Program-made: the position numbers and the translations under genes
Assembly (NCBI RefSeq): GCF_003606265.1
Contig: NZ_CP023671.1
Location: forward strand, 3,286,001-3,350,000
Source of the DNA: Clostridium septicum
GTDB taxonomy: Bacteria; Bacillota; Clostridia; Clostridiales; Clostridiaceae
DNA: 64,000 nt
Reading direction: 5' to 3'
The notes under the pieces: generated by a model
Databases searched by the model: none
What the model was told of the DNA's origin: nothing
What the model saw: the letters and a program-made list of their open reading frames with translations, nothing else
In this document: in pieces, positions 1 through 9,575 of the stretch
Position numbering within the stretch: position 1 is the stretch's first letter
Layout: each line of letters opens with the position of its first letter

Positions 1-917
1 TTACAGTAGAATTAACAGAAGAACAATTTATAAATAACTCAAATGATATTGGAATAGCTATTATGGGTCAAACTGGAAACATAACACCAGCAGATAAAAA
101 AATATATGCTTTAAGAGATGTTACTGCAACAGTTGATAATCGTTCATTAATAGCTGCAAGTATTATGAGTAAAAAAATAGCTTCAGGATCAAATGCTATA
201 GTTTTAGATGTTAAAGTTGGAGAAGGAGCTTTTATGAAGACTCCAGAAGATGCTAAGGCACTTGCACAAGCAATGGTTGATATTGGAACACACTGTGGAA
301 GAGAAACAATCGGTGTAATTTCAGATATGGATCAACCTTTAGGATTTGCTATTGGTAATGCTCTAGAAGTAAAAGAAGCTATAGAATTATTAAAAGGAAA
401 CGGTCCTAAAGATTTATTAGAATTAGTATTAACATTAGGAAGTAACATGTTAGTATGTGGTAAGATAGCTAAAGATTTTGAAGAAGGTAAGAAACTTCTT
501 ATGCAAAACATTGAAAATGGTAAAGGTTTAGCTAAATTAAAAGAATTCGTTGCAGCTCAAGGGGGAGATGCATCATACGTTGATGATGTAGAAAAGCTTC
601 CAAAAGCTAAATACGTAGTAGAAGTTAAGAGTGAAGAAGAAGGATTTGTATCAAAGATACATGCTGAAGAATTTGGTTTAATAGCTATGGAACTTGGAGC
701 TGGTAGAGCAACTAAGGAAAGTGAAATAGACTTAGCAGTTGGTATAGTATTAAACAAGAAAAGAGGAGACAAAGTTAATAAGGGTGATGTATTAGCTTAT
801 ATTCACAGTAATGATGAAAACAACATAGCTAAAACATCTAAGAAAATCAAAGAAAACTTTGTTATTACAGAAAAATTTGAAAATAATATTCCACTAATTT
901 ACGATATAGTAAAATAG
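1..917 (+). CDS. pdp: Pyrimidine-nucleoside (thymidine) phosphorylase, 3' part
   Basis: The frame is open from base 3 at the window edge to the stop at 915-917, so only the C-terminal ~304 residues are present; the family is usually about 430-440 residues. The enzyme cleaves pyrimidine nucleosides with phosphate to give the free base and (deoxy)ribose-1-phosphate in cytoplasmic nucleoside salvage. Visible family features are the ALRDVTATVDN segment followed by the SKKIASGSNAIVLDVKVGEGAFM phosphate/pyrimidine-binding region and the C-terminal alpha/beta domain (FVSKIHAEEFG, AVGIVLNKKRGDKVNKGDVLA). It is followed by a strong hairpin terminator and then dacB. Confidence 0.93.
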   Translation, partial: TVELTEEQFINNSNDIGIAIMGQTGNITPADKKIYALRDVTATVDNRSLIAASIMSKKIASGSNAIVLDVKVGEGAFMKTPEDAKALAQAMVDIGTHCGRETIGVISDMDQPLGFAIGNALEVKEAIELLKGNGPKDLLELVLTLGSNMLVCGKIAKDFEEGKKLLMQNIENGKGLAKLKEFVAAQGGDASYVDDVEKLPKAKYVVEVKSEEEGFVSKIHAEEFGLIAMELGAGRATKESEIDLAVGIVLNKKRGDKVNKGDVLAYIHSNDENNIAKTSKKIKENFVITEKFENNIPLIYDIVK

Positions 918-930
918 TTTTTTCACATCA

Positions 931-982
931 AAAAAATATGATAAAAAGAAATTTATTTCTTTTTATCATATTTTTATTTTTT
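931..982 (+). terminator. Rho-independent terminator after pdp
   Basis: A long A/T-rich stem (arms about 931-952 and 956-976) sits 13 bases after the stop codon and is followed by a T-rich run, ending the nucleoside phosphorylase transcript. Confidence 0.8.
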
Positions 983-1017
983 TTGGTAACAATAAACTTG
1001 AAGGGAGGCTATATAAA

Positions 1018-2271
1018 ATGAAAAAAATTTTTATAAAAAGAATTTCTATTATTGCTTTAAGTTTATTTTGTTTAACAAGTTTACCAACAAAAGCAAATGA
1101 AAAAAATTATAATGATGTTGAAGAAAAACAAGAGAATATGGATGATGGTGTTGAGGAAACGTATAAGGAATGGGATACGGAAGTTTTTAATGATGAGGGT
1201 ATTAATGTAGAAGCAAAATCAGCTTTACTTATTGAACCAACAACAGGAAAGATAATTTATGAAAAGAATATAGATGAAAAATTTGCACCAGCATCAGTTA
1301 CTAAAATAATGACAATGCTATTAACTATGGAAGCTGTAGATAGTGGAAAAATAACACTTCAAGATAAAGTTACATGTAGTGAAAATGCTAAAAAAATGGG
1401 TGGTAGTACAATGCTTCTTGAAACAGGAGAAGTAAGAACCGTAGAAGAATTGCTAAAAGGTGTTGCAATTGCATCAGGAAATGATGCAGCAGTAGCTTTA
1501 GCTGAATATTTAGGTGGTACAGAAGAAGCCTTCGTAGAAATGATGAATAAAAAAGCTAAAGAGCTTGAAATGACAAATACAACTTTTAAAAATTGTAATG
1601 GGTTACCAGCTCAAGGGCATGAATCAACTGCTAGAGATATTTCTATTATGTCTATGGAATTATTAAAACATCCTCAAATATTAAAATATTCAGGTACATA
1701 TATGGAAACTATTTCAGAAGGTCGTAAATCACCTATTGAATTAGTAAACCATAATAAGTTAGTTAGATTTTTTGAAGGTTGTGACGGACTAAAAACAGGG
1801 TATACAGAAGAGGCTAAATATTGTATAAGTGCAACTGCTACAAAAAGTGGTGTTAGAATGCTTTCAGTTATAATGGGAGCACCAACTTATAAAATTAGAA
1901 ATAGAGATGCAGGAATGCTTTTAAATTATGGATTTTCAAAATACGAAGGTAAAAAACTTGTGTTAAAAGATGAAGATGTAGAAACAGTTTATTTAAGTAA
2001 GCAAACAGATAAATTCTTTATGGCAAAAGCTAAAGATGATTTAATAGTTGTATTGCCAAAAGGAAGCAATGGTGAATTAGAAAAAAGAATAGTCATGGAT
2101 GAAATTAAAAAAGAATATAAAGAAGGAGAAGCTGTAGGTAAATGTGAAGTTTACTTAGGTGAAGAAAAAGTAGGAGAAGTAGAACTTTATTCAGATAGAG
2201 ATATTAAAGTTGGCGGATTCTTTGAAAACTTTAAGTTCAATATGAAGAATATGTTTAAAAAAGGTATATAG
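1018..2271 (+). CDS. D-alanyl-D-alanine carboxypeptidase (PBP5 type)
   Basis: This 417-residue exported penicillin-binding protein trims the terminal D-Ala from peptidoglycan pentapeptides. A signal peptide spans residues 1-27 (KKIFIKR, hydrophobic core, then TKA), followed by an acidic linker. The three active-site boxes of serine-type DD-peptidases are all present: SVTK (Ser93, Lys96), SGN (153-155) and KTG (259-261). A C-terminal beta domain follows, as in PBP5. GGGAGG at 1002-1008 gives well-spaced ribosome binding for this ATG. It lies between pdp and scpA with terminators on both sides, so it is probably transcribed alone. A related protein is encoded at 6478-7647. Confidence 0.93.
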   Translation: MKKIFIKRISIIALSLFCLTSLPTKANEKNYNDVEEKQENMDDGVEETYKEWDTEVFNDEGINVEAKSALLIEPTTGKIIYEKNIDEKFAPASVTKIMTMLLTMEAVDSGKITLQDKVTCSENAKKMGGSTMLLETGEVRTVEELLKGVAIASGNDAAVALAEYLGGTEEAFVEMMNKKAKELEMTNTTFKNCNGLPAQGHESTARDISIMSMELLKHPQILKYSGTYMETISEGRKSPIELVNHNKLVRFFEGCDGLKTGYTEEAKYCISATATKSGVRMLSVIMGAPTYKIRNRDAGMLLNYGFSKYEGKKLVLKDEDVETVYLSKQTDKFFMAKAKDDLIVVLPKGSNGELEKRIVMDEIKKEYKEGEAVGKCEVYLGEEKVGEVELYSDRDIKVGGFFENFKFNMKNMFKKGI

Positions 2272-2277
2272 AATAAA

Positions 2278-2308
2278 GTGAACCCTTGTTAGGGTTCGCT
2301 TTTTCTTG
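2278..2308 (+). terminator. Terminator after dacB-like gene
   Basis: An 8-bp G/C-containing stem (GTGAACCC 2278-2285 with GGGTTCGC 2292-2299) is followed by a T run. Confidence 0.85.
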
Positions 2309-2385
2309 TTCTTTTTTCGTAAACTTGATATTATAGAATATATGTGAAAAATAAGTGTAATCTTTTATATGGGGGTGGTAAATTA

Positions 2386-3129
2386 ATGGAAATGCCTAGT
2401 ATAAAGGTAGCAGATTTTGAAGGACCCTTCGATTTATTGTTACATTTAATAAAAAAGCATGAAATGGATATTTATAATATAGAAATATATAAAATAACAA
2501 ATCAATATTTAAGATATTTAGATGAAATGAAGGAAATGGATTTAGATATAACATCTGAATTTATTGTAGTAGCAGCAACTTTAATAGAAATAAAATCTAA
2601 AAAGCTACTTCCTAAAGTGGCAGTTCAAGAGGAAAATGAAGAAGATATTGAAAAGAATCTTATGATTAAATTAATAGAATATAAAAAGTTTAAAAATGTA
2701 TCCGAATTCTTTAGGGAGAGATATATTAGTTCTGGGGATGTGTATACTAAAATGCCAGAATTAATAGAGGAAAAGAAGGAACAGGTGAAAACAGAGGATT
2801 TATTGAAGAATGTTACTTTATTAGATCTATATAAATTATATAATGACTTATTAGAAACATATAGACTAAAAAGAAATAATGAAAGTGTAATACAAAAAAG
2901 AATATTTGTTGATAAATATAAATTAGAGGATAAGATACAGTATGTTTTAGAAAAGCTACAGAATATTAAAGTAATAGAATTTAATGAGTTTATAGCTGAA
3001 AGTGAATGTAAAATGGAAGCAGTAGTAACTTTCTTAGCTTTATTAGAACTTATAAAATTAAGAATGGTAAGAGTGTACCAGGATAATAGCTTTGATAATA
3101 TATTGATAAAGAGGAGACATAATGAATAA
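2386..3129 (+). CDS. scpA: Segregation and condensation protein A
   Basis: ScpA is the kleisin subunit that bridges the SMC ATPase heads with ScpB in the chromosome-condensing SMC-ScpAB complex. At 247 residues it has normal family length. The N-terminal FEGPFDLLLHLIKKHEMDIY segment is the family signature, and the C-terminal winged helix (residues ~170-240) contacts the SMC head. I chose ATG 2386 because GGGGGTGG lies 7 bases upstream; an in-frame GTG at 2344 would add 14 residues without a binding site. The stop overlaps scpB by 8 bases, indicating translational coupling. Confidence 0.96.
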   Translation: MEMPSIKVADFEGPFDLLLHLIKKHEMDIYNIEIYKITNQYLRYLDEMKEMDLDITSEFIVVAATLIEIKSKKLLPKVAVQEENEEDIEKNLMIKLIEYKKFKNVSEFFRERYISSGDVYTKMPELIEEKKEQVKTEDLLKNVTLLDLYKLYNDLLETYRLKRNNESVIQKRIFVDKYKLEDKIQYVLEKLQNIKVIEFNEFIAESECKMEAVVTFLALLELIKLRMVRVYQDNSFDNILIKRRHNE

Positions 3130-3733
3130 TATAGAAATAAATCAATGTGAATTTCAAGGTGCTTCTAAAAAAGCAAGAATAAAATCTTCAATTGAAGCAC
3201 TATTGTTTGTAAGTGGTGAGTCTTTAAGTTTAAGAACTTTAAGTACACATCTAGAGGTATCAGCAAAAGATTTAGAAAAAATATTAGAAGAGATGATAGT
3301 TGAATATGAAGAAGAACATAGGGGGATAAAATTAATTTCTATAAATGGAGAGTATCAGTTAGTAACAAAAGCGCAGAATAGTGATGTTATACAAAAATTG
3401 TTAAAGAAAAATAAACGTCAATCATTATCTCAAGCTTCACTTGAAAGTTTAGCTATTATAGCTTACAAACAGCCAATTACCAGAATTGATATAGATGAAA
3501 TTAGAGGTGTAAAATCTGAAAGTGCAATTCAAAGGTTAATAGAAAAAGAGCTTATAAAAGAAGTTGGAAGATTGGAGGTTCCAGGTAGACCTATATTATT
3601 TGGAACAACTGAGGAGTTTTTAAGACAGTTTGGACTTAAAACATTAAAAGAATTACCATCAATAGACTTATATGGAGAAAATGAAATTGAAGAATCAATA
3701 GAGGTTTTAAATAAGGCTATGAAAGATATATGA
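3122..3733 (+). CDS. scpB: Segregation and condensation protein B
   Basis: ScpB is a 203-residue dimer of tandem winged-helix domains that binds ScpA in the SMC complex. The ALLFVSGE N-terminal helix, the SLESLAIIAYKQPITR segment and the GRPILFGTTEEFLRQFGL C-terminal box are characteristic. The gene overlaps scpA and shares its ribosome-binding region (AGGAGACATA). Its terminator has been split by an IS256-family element, but the coding sequence is intact. Confidence 0.96.
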   Translation: MNNIEINQCEFQGASKKARIKSSIEALLFVSGESLSLRTLSTHLEVSAKDLEKILEEMIVEYEEEHRGIKLISINGEYQLVTKAQNSDVIQKLLKKNKRQSLSQASLESLAIIAYKQPITRIDIDEIRGVKSESAIQRLIEKELIKEVGRLEVPGRPILFGTTEEFLRQFGLKTLKELPSIDLYGENEIEESIEVLNKAMKDI

Positions 3734-3767
3734 TAAAAAGTACAGATATTTTCTGTACTTTTTATTT
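3734..3767 (+). terminator. scpB terminator, target of IS insertion
   Basis: Arms AAAAAGTACAG and CTGTACTTTTT form a perfect hairpin just after scpB. The IS element begins immediately after the T tract, and the last 12 bases (TACTTTTTATTT, 3756-3767) are repeated after the element at 5213-5224. Confidence 0.85.
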
Positions 3768-5212
3768 GAGTCTGTCAATATTTTTGTGTAAACTTTAGAA
3801 AATTTAGTTTTATTTTAAAGGTTGGAAAGGTTAATACAACATCCAACCTTTATTTTTCTTTAATTGATAAATTTTACATAATAATCTGCACTTTAATAAG
3901 AGTTAGACTAAATATTTTTTAGAACAACTGGTCGTCTAAACGACCTTCGAAGAAGATTGATAGTTGAGCTAAAATTTGAGCCCATCCTCGTATTGATTGG
4001 GTCCATTTCTTTGTTATATCAACGGTAGCAAGGTATAAAATCTTCATTAATGATTCATCATTCGGAAATATAGATTTAGTTTTAGTAACTTTTCTCAGTT
4101 GACGATTATAACTTTCCATTGCATTAGTTGTATATATTATTTTTCTAATCTCTGGTGGATATTTAAAGAATGTTGATAACTCATTCCAGTTATTTCTCCA
4201 AGACCTTACTGCTATTAAGTATTTTTCTCCCCATTTTTCTTCTAATCTATCTAATTCCGCTAATGCGACCTCCTCAGTAGAAGCGGTGTAAACTAGTTTT
4301 AAATCTGCATTGAAAGCTTTTAAATCCTTATAAGATAAGTATTTACTTGAATTTCTTATTTGATGAATAATACATCTTTGAATTTCAGTGTTCGGATAAA
4401 CAGCTCTAATGGCTTCGTTAAACCCTACTAACCCATCAACTGAAGCAATTAGTATATCTTTTACGCCTCTATTTTTTAACTCATTCAGAACAAGCAACCA
4501 ATATTTTGATGACTCTGATGCTCCTATTCATATACCAAGAACATCTTTTTTTCCTTCAATATTTACTCCAATCGCAGCGTAGGCTGCTTTCGAAACAACG
4601 GTGTTATCTTTTCTCACTTTAAAGTGAATAGCATCCATAAATACTATAGGATATACTGTTTCCAACGGACGGCTTTGCCATTCTCTAATCATTGGAATTA
4701 CTTTATCTGTTATATTAGAAACTAATGTTGGTGATATGTCCATTCCGTATATTTCATTTACTTGTGATGCTATATCTCTTGTAGTAATTCCCTTAGCATA
4801 CATCCCAATTATTGAGCTTTCTAAATGTGAAACATCAGTTTGATGTTTTTTACTATTTCAGGCTCAAAAGAACCTTCTCTATCTCTTGGAACATCTAAGT
4901 CGAAGTAGCCAAGATTGGATTTCATAGTTTTTCGGCTCTTGCCATTACGGCTATTAGTTGTGTTTTTATTTTGGTAATCATGTTTCTCATATCCAAGATG
5001 ATTATCTAATTCGGCTTCCAGCATTTGCTGAAGCATTCCTCCAAATAAGTCTTTTAAAACATTTTGAATATCTTCAGCTGTTTTAATATTTGGATCCTTT
5101 GCTAATATTTTTATTAATTCTTCCTTTGAAAATGACATAGTCTGTGTTCCCTCCATAATTGATAATTTATTATATCATTTTCTGAAGTTTACACAGACTA
5201 TTTTACACTCTC
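3768..5212 (-). mobile_element. IS256-family insertion sequence, inactive copy
   Basis: The element has imperfect terminal inverted repeats of about 37 bp, beginning GAG and sharing GTGTAAACTT and AGAAAAT. It is nearly identical to the element at 52266-53711 but one base shorter. It is flanked by a 12-bp direct repeat (TACTTTTTATTT at 3756-3767 and 5213-5224), longer than the 8-bp duplication of the intact copy. The two ends and both flanks were read directly. Confidence 0.93.
3919..5156 (-). pseudogene. IS256-family transposase, frameshifted and interrupted
   Basis: Compared with the intact 412-residue transposase at 52417-53655, this copy has lost one T from a 7-T run (now six T at 4846-4851), which shifts frame after about residue 104. 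It also has a Trp-to-stop change (TGA, complement of 4528-4530) in the motif GIWIGASES. Two other differences are visible: Met to Ile in the segment AKGMTTRDIA, and one silent change. The Mutator/IS256 DDE domain is therefore split into three pieces and the protein should be inactive. Confidence 0.95.
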
Positions 5213-5241
5213 TACTTTTTATTTTTAAGCACTATGATTTT

Positions 5242-5751
5242 TTAGTAAATATTATTAGATGAAGAGTCAGAATCATCACAAACACATTCATCAATTTTTG
5301 AATTACAAGTGTTACAATTAGTTGACTCTAAATTATCATTATTTTTCTTGCCATTTTTATTTTTAGACATATCGTTGAAAAAATTTTTAAACATATCTAA
5401 TACAGTAGGAATTGAATCTACAACTCTATCACATGCATTATCTTGGTTCACAGGCAATAATCTAACAGAATCCTCCCTAACTACTAAAAAAGCAACAGGT
5501 TTTACTGTAACACCAGCACCTGAGCCACCTCCAAATGGATGTTTAGATTCATTTGGAGAACTTTGTTTAGTAGCTGCACCAAATTCGCTTCCACCTGAAG
5601 CAAAACCAAATGTAACTTTAGATATTGGAATTATGTAGCTACCATCTCTAGTTTCTACAGCTTCTCCTATAACCGTATTTACATCTATCATATCTCTTAA
5701 GTTTTCCATAGTACTTCTCATTAAATTTTCAACTGGATGTTCATTTGTCAT
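5242..5751 (-). CDS. ytfJ: GerW-family sporulation protein YtfJ
   Basis: This 169-residue protein belongs to the GerW/YtfJ family, which in Bacillus is needed for normal spore germination. The N-terminal PVENLMRSTMENLRDMIDVNTVIGEAV, the glycine-rich GFASGGSEFG region and GGGSGAGVTVKPVAFLVV are the family core. The C-terminal ~45 residues are low complexity, with a CNTCNSKIDECVCDD cysteine cluster that could bind metal. It lies 9 bases downstream of the DUF2953 gene, the same pairing as ytfI-ytfJ in Bacillus, so they form a sporulation-associated operon. The nearest binding site is a weak AGGGA 7 bases before the ATG. Confidence 0.92.
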   Translation of the reverse strand: MTNEHPVENLMRSTMENLRDMIDVNTVIGEAVETRDGSYIIPISKVTFGFASGGSEFGAATKQSSPNESKHPFGGGSGAGVTVKPVAFLVVREDSVRLLPVNQDNACDRVVDSIPTVLDMFKNFFNDMSKNKNGKKNNDNLESTNCNTCNSKIDECVCDDSDSSSNNIY

Positions 5752-5760
5752 AATATATCC

Positions 5761-6339
5761 CTATATAGGGGCCACCTCCTCTACATTTTCAAAAGAATTA
5801 TATATTAAATACAATATGTATATAGCATGAGCAAGATTAAAGTAAATTATACTATAGATAGTAAAATTTAATATTTTATCTTCATTAAAATGTGGGTTAA
5901 TTTCTAGTTTGAATTTTTTTACTAAAAAAGCTTGCTTTAAAATGCCATATAGTATTGGATGTAAATTACAGAGTAATCCATACCCTATAGCAGTATAAGC
6001 AGCATCGTCTAGTGCAAAGTCAATTTTGCCATTTAGTTTAAACCAAGGTTTAAACCTATTGTTTACAATGCTATGATATAGAGAAATTAAAGATAGCTTT
6101 TTATTTTTTCTTTTAAATAAAATATTTTTATTTCTATTATTTTCATTAAATGAGGTTTTAGAATTTTTTTTATTACTTTTTTTTAGTAAATCATTTAGTA
6201 CTCCTTTTTCAGGAGATAGTAATACTATATTAAAAATCTTTATATGAAAATATTTTTTATTTCTATATAATGTTATTTTTAAGGGAATTGGAAGTAAAAA
6301 AATTAAAATTATAAGTAAAATAATTATAGATATAACCAT
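5761..6339 (-). CDS. DUF2953 membrane-anchored protein (YtfI-like)
   Basis: The 192-residue protein has one N-terminal transmembrane helix (residues ~1-18) followed by a basic, Asn/Lys-rich linker and a conserved domain (KLNGKIDFALDDAAYTAIGYGLL) typical of DUF2953. The family is found next to ytfJ in many endospore formers; its biochemical role is unknown. AGGAGGAGAATA sets the start codon. First gene of the operon with ytfJ. Confidence 0.85.
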   Translation of the reverse strand: MVISIIILLIILIFLLPIPLKITLYRNKKYFHIKIFNIVLLSPEKGVLNDLLKKSNKKNSKTSFNENNRNKNILFKRKNKKLSLISLYHSIVNNRFKPWFKLNGKIDFALDDAAYTAIGYGLLCNLHPILYGILKQAFLVKKFKLEINPHFNEDKILNFTIYSIIYFNLAHAIYILYLIYNSFENVEEVAPI

Positions 6340-6477
6340 TATTCTCCTCCTAATAAAACTATCTTATAGTATTGCCAGAAATTATTAAAATAATCTAAAA
6401 ATTTTTTGCCTTATTATGTTTAAAATTTTGTTTTTAGAACACACTAGTCATAGATGGTTAATTTAGAGGGTGATTTT

Positions 6478-7647
6478 ATGAAAAATATGAAAAAAATATT
6501 ATTAGTTTTATTAACTATATCATTAACTAGTCAATGTCTTATAGCTTCACCTAAAGCATTAGTGGAAGAGGAGATAGACATTGATAATGAAATTATTAAT
6601 TTAGATGAAGAAGGTATCTACGATGTAGACAATACTAAAGTTGATACTAAAGGACCATTAAGAGTAAGTGCAAGAAATGCCATAGCAATTGATGCACAAT
6701 CTAAGCAAGTACTTTGGGATCAAAAGGGGTACGAAATAGTACCTATGGCAAGCACCACAAAAATTCTTACATCATTGATAGCCATTAATTATGGAGATTT
6801 AGATAGAAAAGTAACCATCAGTAAAAATGCTTCATCAATTAGAGGCTCAACTGTAGGATATAAAGCTGGTGAAGAAATAACAATGAGAGAGTTGCTATTT
6901 GGACTTATGTTTAGATCAGGAAATGATGCAGCAATAGCAATAGCAGAAGATATAGGAGGCTCAATAGAAGGATTTGCAAATATAATGAATGATTTTGCAA
7001 GAAGTATTGGAGTGTTGAATTCTCATTTTGAATCCCCACATGGATTAGATAGTCAAAAGCATTACTCTTCTGCATATGATTTAGCTATTTTAGCGGCTAA
7101 AGGTATGAAAAGTGAAGTTTTTAGAGAAATAGTTGGGGAAAAAACTATTTTAAAAGATAAATATGATTTTACAAGGGATTATCAAAATATAAATAAAATA
7201 TTATATAGAATACCTGGAGCTAATGGTGTGAAAACTGGATATACAGGTCAAGCTGGAAAATGTTTAGTATCATCAGTAAATCATGATGGTAGAAATATAA
7301 TAATAGTAGTACTAAATTGTGTTGATAGATGGAATCAAACTGAAAAAATTTATAATTACGTTATTTCAACTCATACTTTGAAGTCAATTTCAAAGAAGGA
7401 ATTAGTTGAAAATGAAGGATTTATGAGTCTTGGAGCTATTATTGAAGATGAGGAATTTAAATATGGATATAAAGAAAATGATAGTTTAGAAGTAGAGGTT
7501 TTTAAACCTTCTATAGAAGTAAAAGAGGGAGATGTATTAGGTAAAATAATACTAAAAGATAATAATAAAGAAAGATATAAAACTCCCCTTAAAAGTAATA
7601 CGAATATTGGAGCCAAAGAAATTGAAAGAGTAATTCCATATACATAA
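6478..7647 (+). CDS. dacF: D-alanyl-D-alanine carboxypeptidase DacF type
   Basis: This second exported DD-carboxypeptidase of the window has 389 residues. A signal peptide (MKNMKKILLVLLTISLTS...) is followed by an acidic linker and a catalytic domain with SxxK (STTK in MASTTKILTSL), SGN (in RSGNDAA) and KTG (KTGYTGQAGKC), then a C-terminal beta domain. DacF-type enzymes adjust cross-linking of spore cortex peptidoglycan, and proximity to ytfJ fits a sporulation role, but the exact specificity is inferred. ATG 6478 is preferred to ATG 6454 because GAGGGTGA lies just upstream of it. Confidence 0.9.
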   Translation: MKNMKKILLVLLTISLTSQCLIASPKALVEEEIDIDNEIINLDEEGIYDVDNTKVDTKGPLRVSARNAIAIDAQSKQVLWDQKGYEIVPMASTTKILTSLIAINYGDLDRKVTISKNASSIRGSTVGYKAGEEITMRELLFGLMFRSGNDAAIAIAEDIGGSIEGFANIMNDFARSIGVLNSHFESPHGLDSQKHYSSAYDLAILAAKGMKSEVFREIVGEKTILKDKYDFTRDYQNINKILYRIPGANGVKTGYTGQAGKCLVSSVNHDGRNIIIVVLNCVDRWNQTEKIYNYVISTHTLKSISKKELVENEGFMSLGAIIEDEEFKYGYKENDSLEVEVFKPSIEVKEGDVLGKIILKDNNKERYKTPLKSNTNIGAKEIERVIPYT

Positions 7648-7690
7648 AAATAAGTCTCAGAAAATTGTTTCTGAGACTTATTTTTATTAA
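7646..7690. terminator. Bidirectional terminator after dacF
   Basis: A perfect 15-bp stem (7646-7660 with 7671-7685) with A-rich and T-rich flanks. Confidence 0.88.
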
Positions 7691-7791
7691 AATTTATTTT
7701 AAATGTAAATTTTAATGCTTTCAAAATAGTAACAAATTTAAAGTTTTAAAATAAGTTATTACTATGTAAGAAATTTCACTGGGGAGAATAG

Positions 7792-8784
7792 ATGTTTAAA
7801 GAAGCAATGGATTGTATAGATGCAGGTTCAGAATATTGTCCTTGTCATTTAGCTGAGTCTGGAGAATGTATATTGTGTTCACAATTACATGGAAGCTGTT
7901 TTTGTGATTGCTCTAACTGGAAAGGAGTTTGTATTTACCAAGAATTTAAGTATAATGGCTTGAAAGCTAAAGAAGGAAGAAAGACATATAAATGCTTAGT
8001 AAAAGAAAGGATATTACATCAACCAGATGTATTATTAATTAAATTTGAAGCTCCACATAAGCTTGCAATAGATTTGGTTAAACCAGGTAGTTTTGTTTTT
8101 ATTAGGACAGATGAAAATGTATATTTTGATGTTCCTATTTCTATTTTAGAGTCAGATATAGAAAGTAATATAATTTCAATAATGATAGAAATAAGAGGCA
8201 TAAAAACAAAAAAATTACTTGATATAAATATAGGAGAGGAGATAACTATAAGGGGACCATATTGGAATGGAGTATTTGGGGTTAAAAACATACAAAAGCA
8301 GAAGGAAAAAAATGTTTTAGTAATGGCAAGGGGAATAGGGATGGCTCCTATGATGCCTGTTATAAGAAAGCTTTCTGAAAATAATAATAAAATTAATCTT
8401 ATATTAGATAGAGAACCATATGACAATATATACGTAGAGGAATTTTTAAAGAAATATAATATAACTCTAATTGAAATTAATTTAGTGGATAAAGGAGAAC
8501 TTTCAACAGAAGGGAAAACGGCATTAAAGAGTTTTGTAAATAATGAAAATATAACTCATGTACATGTTGCAGGAGCAGATATTTTGACATATAAAGTAAT
8601 TGATTATTTAGATGAAATAGATAGAAAAGATGTTACTTTATCTTGTTGTAATAACACTAAAATGTGTTGTGGAGAAGGTGTATGTGGGAGTTGTACAACT
8701 CGATTTAAAGGTCATAAAGTTAAAAGATTTTGTAAGGTTCAAGCAGATCCAAGAGATGTTTTTGAAGGGAGAAGATTTATATGA
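7792..8784 (+). CDS. PyrK/sulfide dehydrogenase-like FAD/NAD/2Fe-2S electron-transfer protein
   Basis: The 330-residue protein has three parts: an N-terminal cysteine-rich segment (10 Cys within residues ~18-46), a ferredoxin-reductase-like FAD and NAD binding domain (residues ~65-280), and a C-terminal iron-sulfur site with CCGEGVCGSC plus a later Cys (residues ~290-322) as in PyrK. It should shuttle electrons between NAD(P)H and a partner flavoenzyme. Its TGA overlaps the ATG of the following FAD oxidoreductase by 4 bases, so the two are translationally coupled and probably form one complex. That partner is interrupted by the prophage. GGGGAG precedes the start. Confidence 0.85.
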   Translation: MFKEAMDCIDAGSEYCPCHLAESGECILCSQLHGSCFCDCSNWKGVCIYQEFKYNGLKAKEGRKTYKCLVKERILHQPDVLLIKFEAPHKLAIDLVKPGSFVFIRTDENVYFDVPISILESDIESNIISIMIEIRGIKTKKLLDINIGEEITIRGPYWNGVFGVKNIQKQKEKNVLVMARGIGMAPMMPVIRKLSENNNKINLILDREPYDNIYVEEFLKKYNITLIEINLVDKGELSTEGKTALKSFVNNENITHVHVAGADILTYKVIDYLDEIDRKDVTLSCCNNTKMCCGEGVCGSCTTRFKGHKVKRFCKVQADPRDVFEGRRFI

Positions 8785-9575
8785 TAAAAGTTATAGTTGT
8801 AGGTGGTGGATGGGCAGGTTGTGCAGCAGCCATTACTGCTAAAAAAGCTGGAGCAGATGTATATTTATATGAAAAAACAGATCTTTTATTAGGATTAGGT
8901 AATGTTGGAGGCATAATGAGAAATAATGGAAGATGGACAGCCTCTGAAGAGTTAAAAGAATTAGGGGCAGGGGATCTTATTGATGTTATAGATAATTCTG
9001 CTAGGCATAAAAATATAGATTTTCCAGGGCATAAACATGCTACGTTATATGATGTAAATATAATAGAAGGTAATGTAAGAGAATATATAGAGGAGATGGG
9101 AATAAAGGTATTTACTGAAAATAGGGTTACTGATGTAGAAGTAGAAAATAAAAAAATAAAAGGAATTTATTTAAGTGATGGTTCATACATTAAAGGTGAT
9201 GTTTTTATAGAAACAACAGGAACAACAGGACCTATGGGTAACTGCTTAAGATATGGAAATGGATGTTCAATGTGTGTATTAAGATGTCCAGCATTTGGAC
9301 CGAGACTAAGCATAAGTGAAAGATGTGGCGTGTCAGATATACAAGGAGAGAGAGATGATGATATTTTAGGTGCTTTTTCTGGATCATGTAAATTGGCAAA
9401 AGAAAGTCTTTCTCCTGAAATATTAGATGAATTAAATAGTACGGGTAAAGTTATATTACAAGTTCCTAGGGAAGATGTTAATTATGGTAAACTTAGTACG
9501 AAAGTATGTCAACAATATGCATTAAAAGAATTTGCTGAAAATATAATTCTTCTAGATACAGGTCATGCTCTGTGA
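8781..9575 (+). CDS. FAD-dependent oxidoreductase, 5' part, interrupted by prophage
   Basis: The N-terminal VVGGGWAGCAAA Rossmann motif binds FAD. A cysteine-rich stretch follows (NGCSMCVLRCPAFGPRLS, residues ~160-177), possibly a metal or cluster site. Residues 1-262 are native; the last codons come from the phage side of attL and end at TGA 9573-9575. The missing C-terminal 166 residues lie at 48808-49308. Joined at the CATGC core the frame runs on as GHAKLMTTYY to give 428 residues, ending with the GidA/TrmFO-like box GEKSGLFVGHTEAI. In the lysogen the enzyme should lack its C-terminal FAD-binding section and be inactive. Operon partner of the upstream electron-transfer gene. Confidence 0.88.
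   Translation: MIKVIVVGGGWAGCAAAITAKKAGADVYLYEKTDLLLGLGNVGGIMRNNGRWTASEELKELGAGDLIDVIDNSARHKNIDFPGHKHATLYDVNIIEGNVREYIEEMGIKVFTENRVTDVEVENKKIKGIYLSDGSYIKGDVFIETTGTTGPMGNCLRYGNGCSMCVLRCPAFGPRLSISERCGVSDIQGERDDDILGAFSGSCKLAKESLSPEILDELNSTGKVILQVPREDVNYGKLSTKVCQQYALKEFAENIILLDTGHAL

Noticed and set aside
2344..2385. Upstream GTG start for scpA
   Set aside because: No Shine-Dalgarno at proper distance, while GGGGGTGG precedes ATG 2386 and family length fits the shorter form.
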